From assembly GCA_003387805.1 (NCBI GenBank), contig QGSR01000009.1:1-17285 (forward strand): 17,285 bases of DNA, read 5' to 3'. Shown here piece after piece: positions 15,739 to 17,285 of the stretch (position 1 is the stretch's first letter; each line of letters starts with the position of its first letter). The notes under the pieces were generated by a model that saw only the letters and a program-made list of their open reading frames with translations, ran no database searches and was not told the origin of the DNA. Source of the stretch: Bacillota bacterium. Lineage in GTDB: Bacteria; Bacillota; Limnochordia; Limnochordales; ZCTH02-B6. The position numbers and the translations under genes were made by a program.

Positions 15739-15766
15739 GTTGCCAAGGCTGCTGGCGACCATTTTT
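15739..15766 (+). promoter_or_regulatory. Terminator-like hairpin in the rpsD leader
   Basis: GTTGCCA (15739-15745) pairs with TGGCGAC (15753-15759) around a 7-base loop, and five T follow at 15762-15766, just before the rpsD SD. This looks like a weak intrinsic terminator or attenuator. S4 controls its own synthesis through the rpsD leader in B. subtilis, so a similar role here is plausible; the sequence alone does not prove it. Confidence 0.4.
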
Positions 15767-15785
15767 GTTGGAGGATGGATGTGGC

Positions 15786-16391
15786 ATGGCAAGACAGACC
15801 GGACCTAAGCACCGCATTTGCCGGCGCGTCGGCGAACCGGTATGCGGCTCGCCCAAGTGCCCGGCGCTCAAGCGTCCCTACCCGCCCGGCCAGCACGGCA
15901 AGTCGCCGCGGCGCCGGGTGTCGGAGTATGGCCGCCAGCTGCTGGAGAAGCAAAAGATTCGCGCCATTTACGGCGTCTCGGAGACGTACCTGCGCAACAC
16001 CTTCAAGAAGGCGGCGCGCTCCCGGGGCCGCACGGGTGAAATCGCCCTGCAGATGCTGGAGACGCGGCTGGACAACCTGGTCTACCGCATGGGCTTCGCC
16101 CCGACGCTGCCGGGCGCCCGCCAGCTGGTGACCCACGGGCACATCCTGGTGGACGGCCGCAAGGTGAACATTCCGTCCTACCTGGTCCAGCCCGGCCAGG
16201 TCATCTCCGTGTCCGAGCGGGCCCGCAACCTGCCCATCGTGGCCGCCACGCTGGAGGCCGGGCCGCCCCACGTGCCCTACGTCGAGGTGGACGTGGAGAG
16301 CCGCTCGGGCCGGCTGCTGAACATTCCGGCGCGCGAGGAGATTCCGATCAAGGTCAATGAGACCCTCGTGGTCGAGTTCTACGCCCGCTGA
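15786..16391 (+). CDS. rpsD: 30S ribosomal protein S4
   Basis: S4 is a primary 16S rRNA binder that starts 30S assembly. The 201-residue product begins MARQTGPKHRICRR and contains KRPYPPGQHGKSPRRRVSEY and YGVSETYLRNTF. An S4 RNA-binding domain covers about 92-155 (LETRLDNLVYRMGF, then GARQLVTHGHILVDGRKVNI). Its N-terminal metal site is a variant: His9, Cys12, Cys20 and Cys25 stand where zinc-type S4 proteins have four cysteines, and the loop between them is short. The ATG at 15786 is fixed by the family N-terminus; GGAGG lies 11 bases upstream, longer than usual. It is the only complete plus-strand gene in this half and is apart from the ribosomal protein operons, as in B. subtilis. Confidence 0.97.
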   Translation: MARQTGPKHRICRRVGEPVCGSPKCPALKRPYPPGQHGKSPRRRVSEYGRQLLEKQKIRAIYGVSETYLRNTFKKAARSRGRTGEIALQMLETRLDNLVYRMGFAPTLPGARQLVTHGHILVDGRKVNIPSYLVQPGQVISVSERARNLPIVAATLEAGPPHVPYVEVDVESRSGRLLNIPAREEIPIKVNETLVVEFYAR

Positions 16392-16433
16392 TCGCACGGT
16401 TCTAAGAAAATCGTCCGGTGGGAAACCGGCGTC

Positions 16434-16488
16434 GGGAATGCTGCTAGGAGCAATGGTGCTGCTGCTCCAGGCAGCATTTCCCTTTTTT
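16434..16488 (+). terminator. Rho-independent terminator after rpsD, overlapping the next gene
   Basis: GGGAATGCTGC (16434-16444) pairs, with one bulge, with GCAGCATTTCCC (16471-16482). An inner GGAGCA/TGCTCC extends the stem, and six T follow (16483-16488). It is about 45 bases past the rpsD stop. The structure lies on top of the predicted start and signal peptide of the downstream gene. Confidence 0.8.
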
Positions 16489-17285
16489 GGGGCGGAGGCC
16501 CGCACATCCCCGGTGCAGGCCGCCGCGAACGACAGCGCTCGACACGACAAAGTCATCATGCTCGTCGTCGACGCACTGTCCGTGGATGATTTTACCGCAC
16601 ATCGTTGGACCCACTTGCGCGCCGTGGCCTCCCACGGAGCCATTGGCCTCATGAGTACGCGCGCGGCTGGACCGCACACGTCTCCAGCCGCCCACGTCAC
16701 CATCGGCGCCGGGGCCAGAAGCCGCGCCGGTTCGCTCACCGGTTTGACGCTCATGTCCGATGAAGTGTACGGTGGAGCACCCGCCGCTCGGCTATATGAA
16801 ACGTTGACAGGACTGTCCCCTACCGGCGCCGTCGCGCTGTTTATCGGCTTGTCCCAGCTGTTGAGCTTGGCAGGCTTTGCTGTCCCGACGTTCTCCGACT
16901 CCGGCGAACTCGCCGGACCCACGACTTCGCTGCCGTCGATGCCCGGTGCTCTCGGGCAATCTTTGACGAATGCCGGTCGCAAGACGGCGGCCATCGGCAA
17001 CTCGGACATTTTTTCCGCCGAAGGCGACAACGTGTCGTGGACCCCTCGCCGCCATGCCGCGCTGTTGGCCATGGATGCGTACGGCCGCGTCCCGCTGGGC
17101 GACGTAGGAAGGTCAATGCTGCTGGACGATCCGGACTGGCCGTTCGGTTTGCGCACCGATTACGAGGCGACGTGGGATACGTTTGTGTCCGTATTTGACG
17201 AAGCCGATGTCATCGCCGTCGAGCTGGGGGATTTAGCCAGGCTGGATGCTTATTCAGATTGGATGCCTCCGGAGCGGATGGGGCG
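16438..17285 (+). CDS. Secreted alkaline-phosphatase-superfamily-like protein (3' end off window)
   Basis: An open frame runs off the right edge. It begins with a hydrophobic stretch (MLLGAMVLLLQAAFPFFGAEA) that ends in an AxA-type signal peptidase site, then VIMLVVDALSVDDF, HLRAVASHGAIGLMSTR and SPAAHVTIGAGARS. This follows the start of the alkaline phosphatase/phosphoglycerate mutase superfamily: a metal-binding Asp at the end of the first strand (Asp45) and a Thr/Ser (residues 81-82) in the nucleophile position. The later part is not recognised. The start is uncertain: ATG 16438; ATG 16453 or GTG 16456 after AGGAG; or ATG 16357 inside rpsD, which would add a positively charged n-region. 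By eye it is less GC-rich than the other genes. The superfamily call is tentative. Confidence 0.6.
   Translation, partial: MLLGAMVLLLQAAFPFFGAEARTSPVQAAANDSARHDKVIMLVVDALSVDDFTAHRWTHLRAVASHGAIGLMSTRAAGPHTSPAAHVTIGAGARSRAGSLTGLTLMSDEVYGGAPAARLYETLTGLSPTGAVALFIGLSQLLSLAGFAVPTFSDSGELAGPTTSLPSMPGALGQSLTNAGRKTAAIGNSDIFSAEGDNVSWTPRRHAALLAMDAYGRVPLGDVGRSMLLDDPDWPFGLRTDYEATWDTFVSVFDEADVIAVELGDLARLDAYSDWMPPERMG

Noticed and set aside
15726..15809. Possible 27-codon leader peptide overlapping the rpsD start
   Set aside because: Its GTG abuts the AGGAG with no spacing and the peptide shows no regulatory codon pattern.
15444..17156. Very long minus-strand open frame through DUF951, rpsD and the right-edge gene
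   Set aside because: Only its 3' end (15444-15659) has a family match and an SD; the rest is antisense to rpsD and the phosphatase-like gene and is open because of high GC.

Overview
The window looks like chromosomal housekeeping DNA from a high-GC, low-temperature-agnostic member of the Bacillota (Symbiobacterium/Thermaerobacter/Limnochorda-like by gene content and base composition; this placement is inference). The gene set (veg, yabE, rsmA, a ykuK-type gene, dnaD, dnaB, rplI, yybS, a MazG-like gene, rpsR, ssb, rpsF, a DUF951 gene, rpsD) is the one that flanks the origin in Bacillus-like genomes. Most coding DNA is very GC-rich, GTG and TTG starts are common, and nearly every gene has a strong Shine-Dalgarno (SD) sequence. 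The window is almost entirely coding; no transposon, CRISPR array, tRNA or rRNA was seen.

Left part (1-3340): a 3'-truncated gene on the minus strand joins a peptidoglycan-binding domain to a degenerate GH18-like domain. Next is a leaderless trypsin-like (NAL1-type) protease on the minus strand, then a divergent plus-strand MerR/excisionase-type HTH regulator. veg follows on the minus strand, with two tandem near-consensus promoters and its own terminator.

Centre (3572-15301): one long run of minus-strand genes. Read in the direction of transcription it is rpsF, ssb, rpsR, MazG-like, yybS (DUF2232), rplI, aroE, a class V aminotransferase, ddl, dnaD-like, dnaB, a small ORF, yabE, rsmA, and then a separately promoted ykuK-family gene. 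Several junctions overlap or are nearly abutting, which suggests extended co-transcription from a good promoter upstream of rpsF. The block joins translation (S6, S18, L9, RsmA), replication (SSB, DnaD, DnaB), cell wall (Ddl, YabE) and shikimate synthesis (AroE). In B. subtilis the ssb/dnaC block and the yabE/rsmA/veg block lie on opposite sides of oriC; here they are contiguous and co-directional.

Right part (15444-17285): a DUF951 gene on the minus strand, then rpsD on the plus strand with a terminator-like hairpin in its leader. The start of a secreted alkaline-phosphatase-superfamily-like protein runs off the right edge; it is visibly less GC-rich than the rest, and the rpsD terminator overlaps its signal-peptide coding sequence.

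No wholly new system is evident. The points most worth a second look are the regulatory hairpins before rpsF and rpsD, the terminator embedded in the downstream gene, the catalytically degenerate GH18-like protein, the protease/regulator pair, and the long acidic tail on S6.
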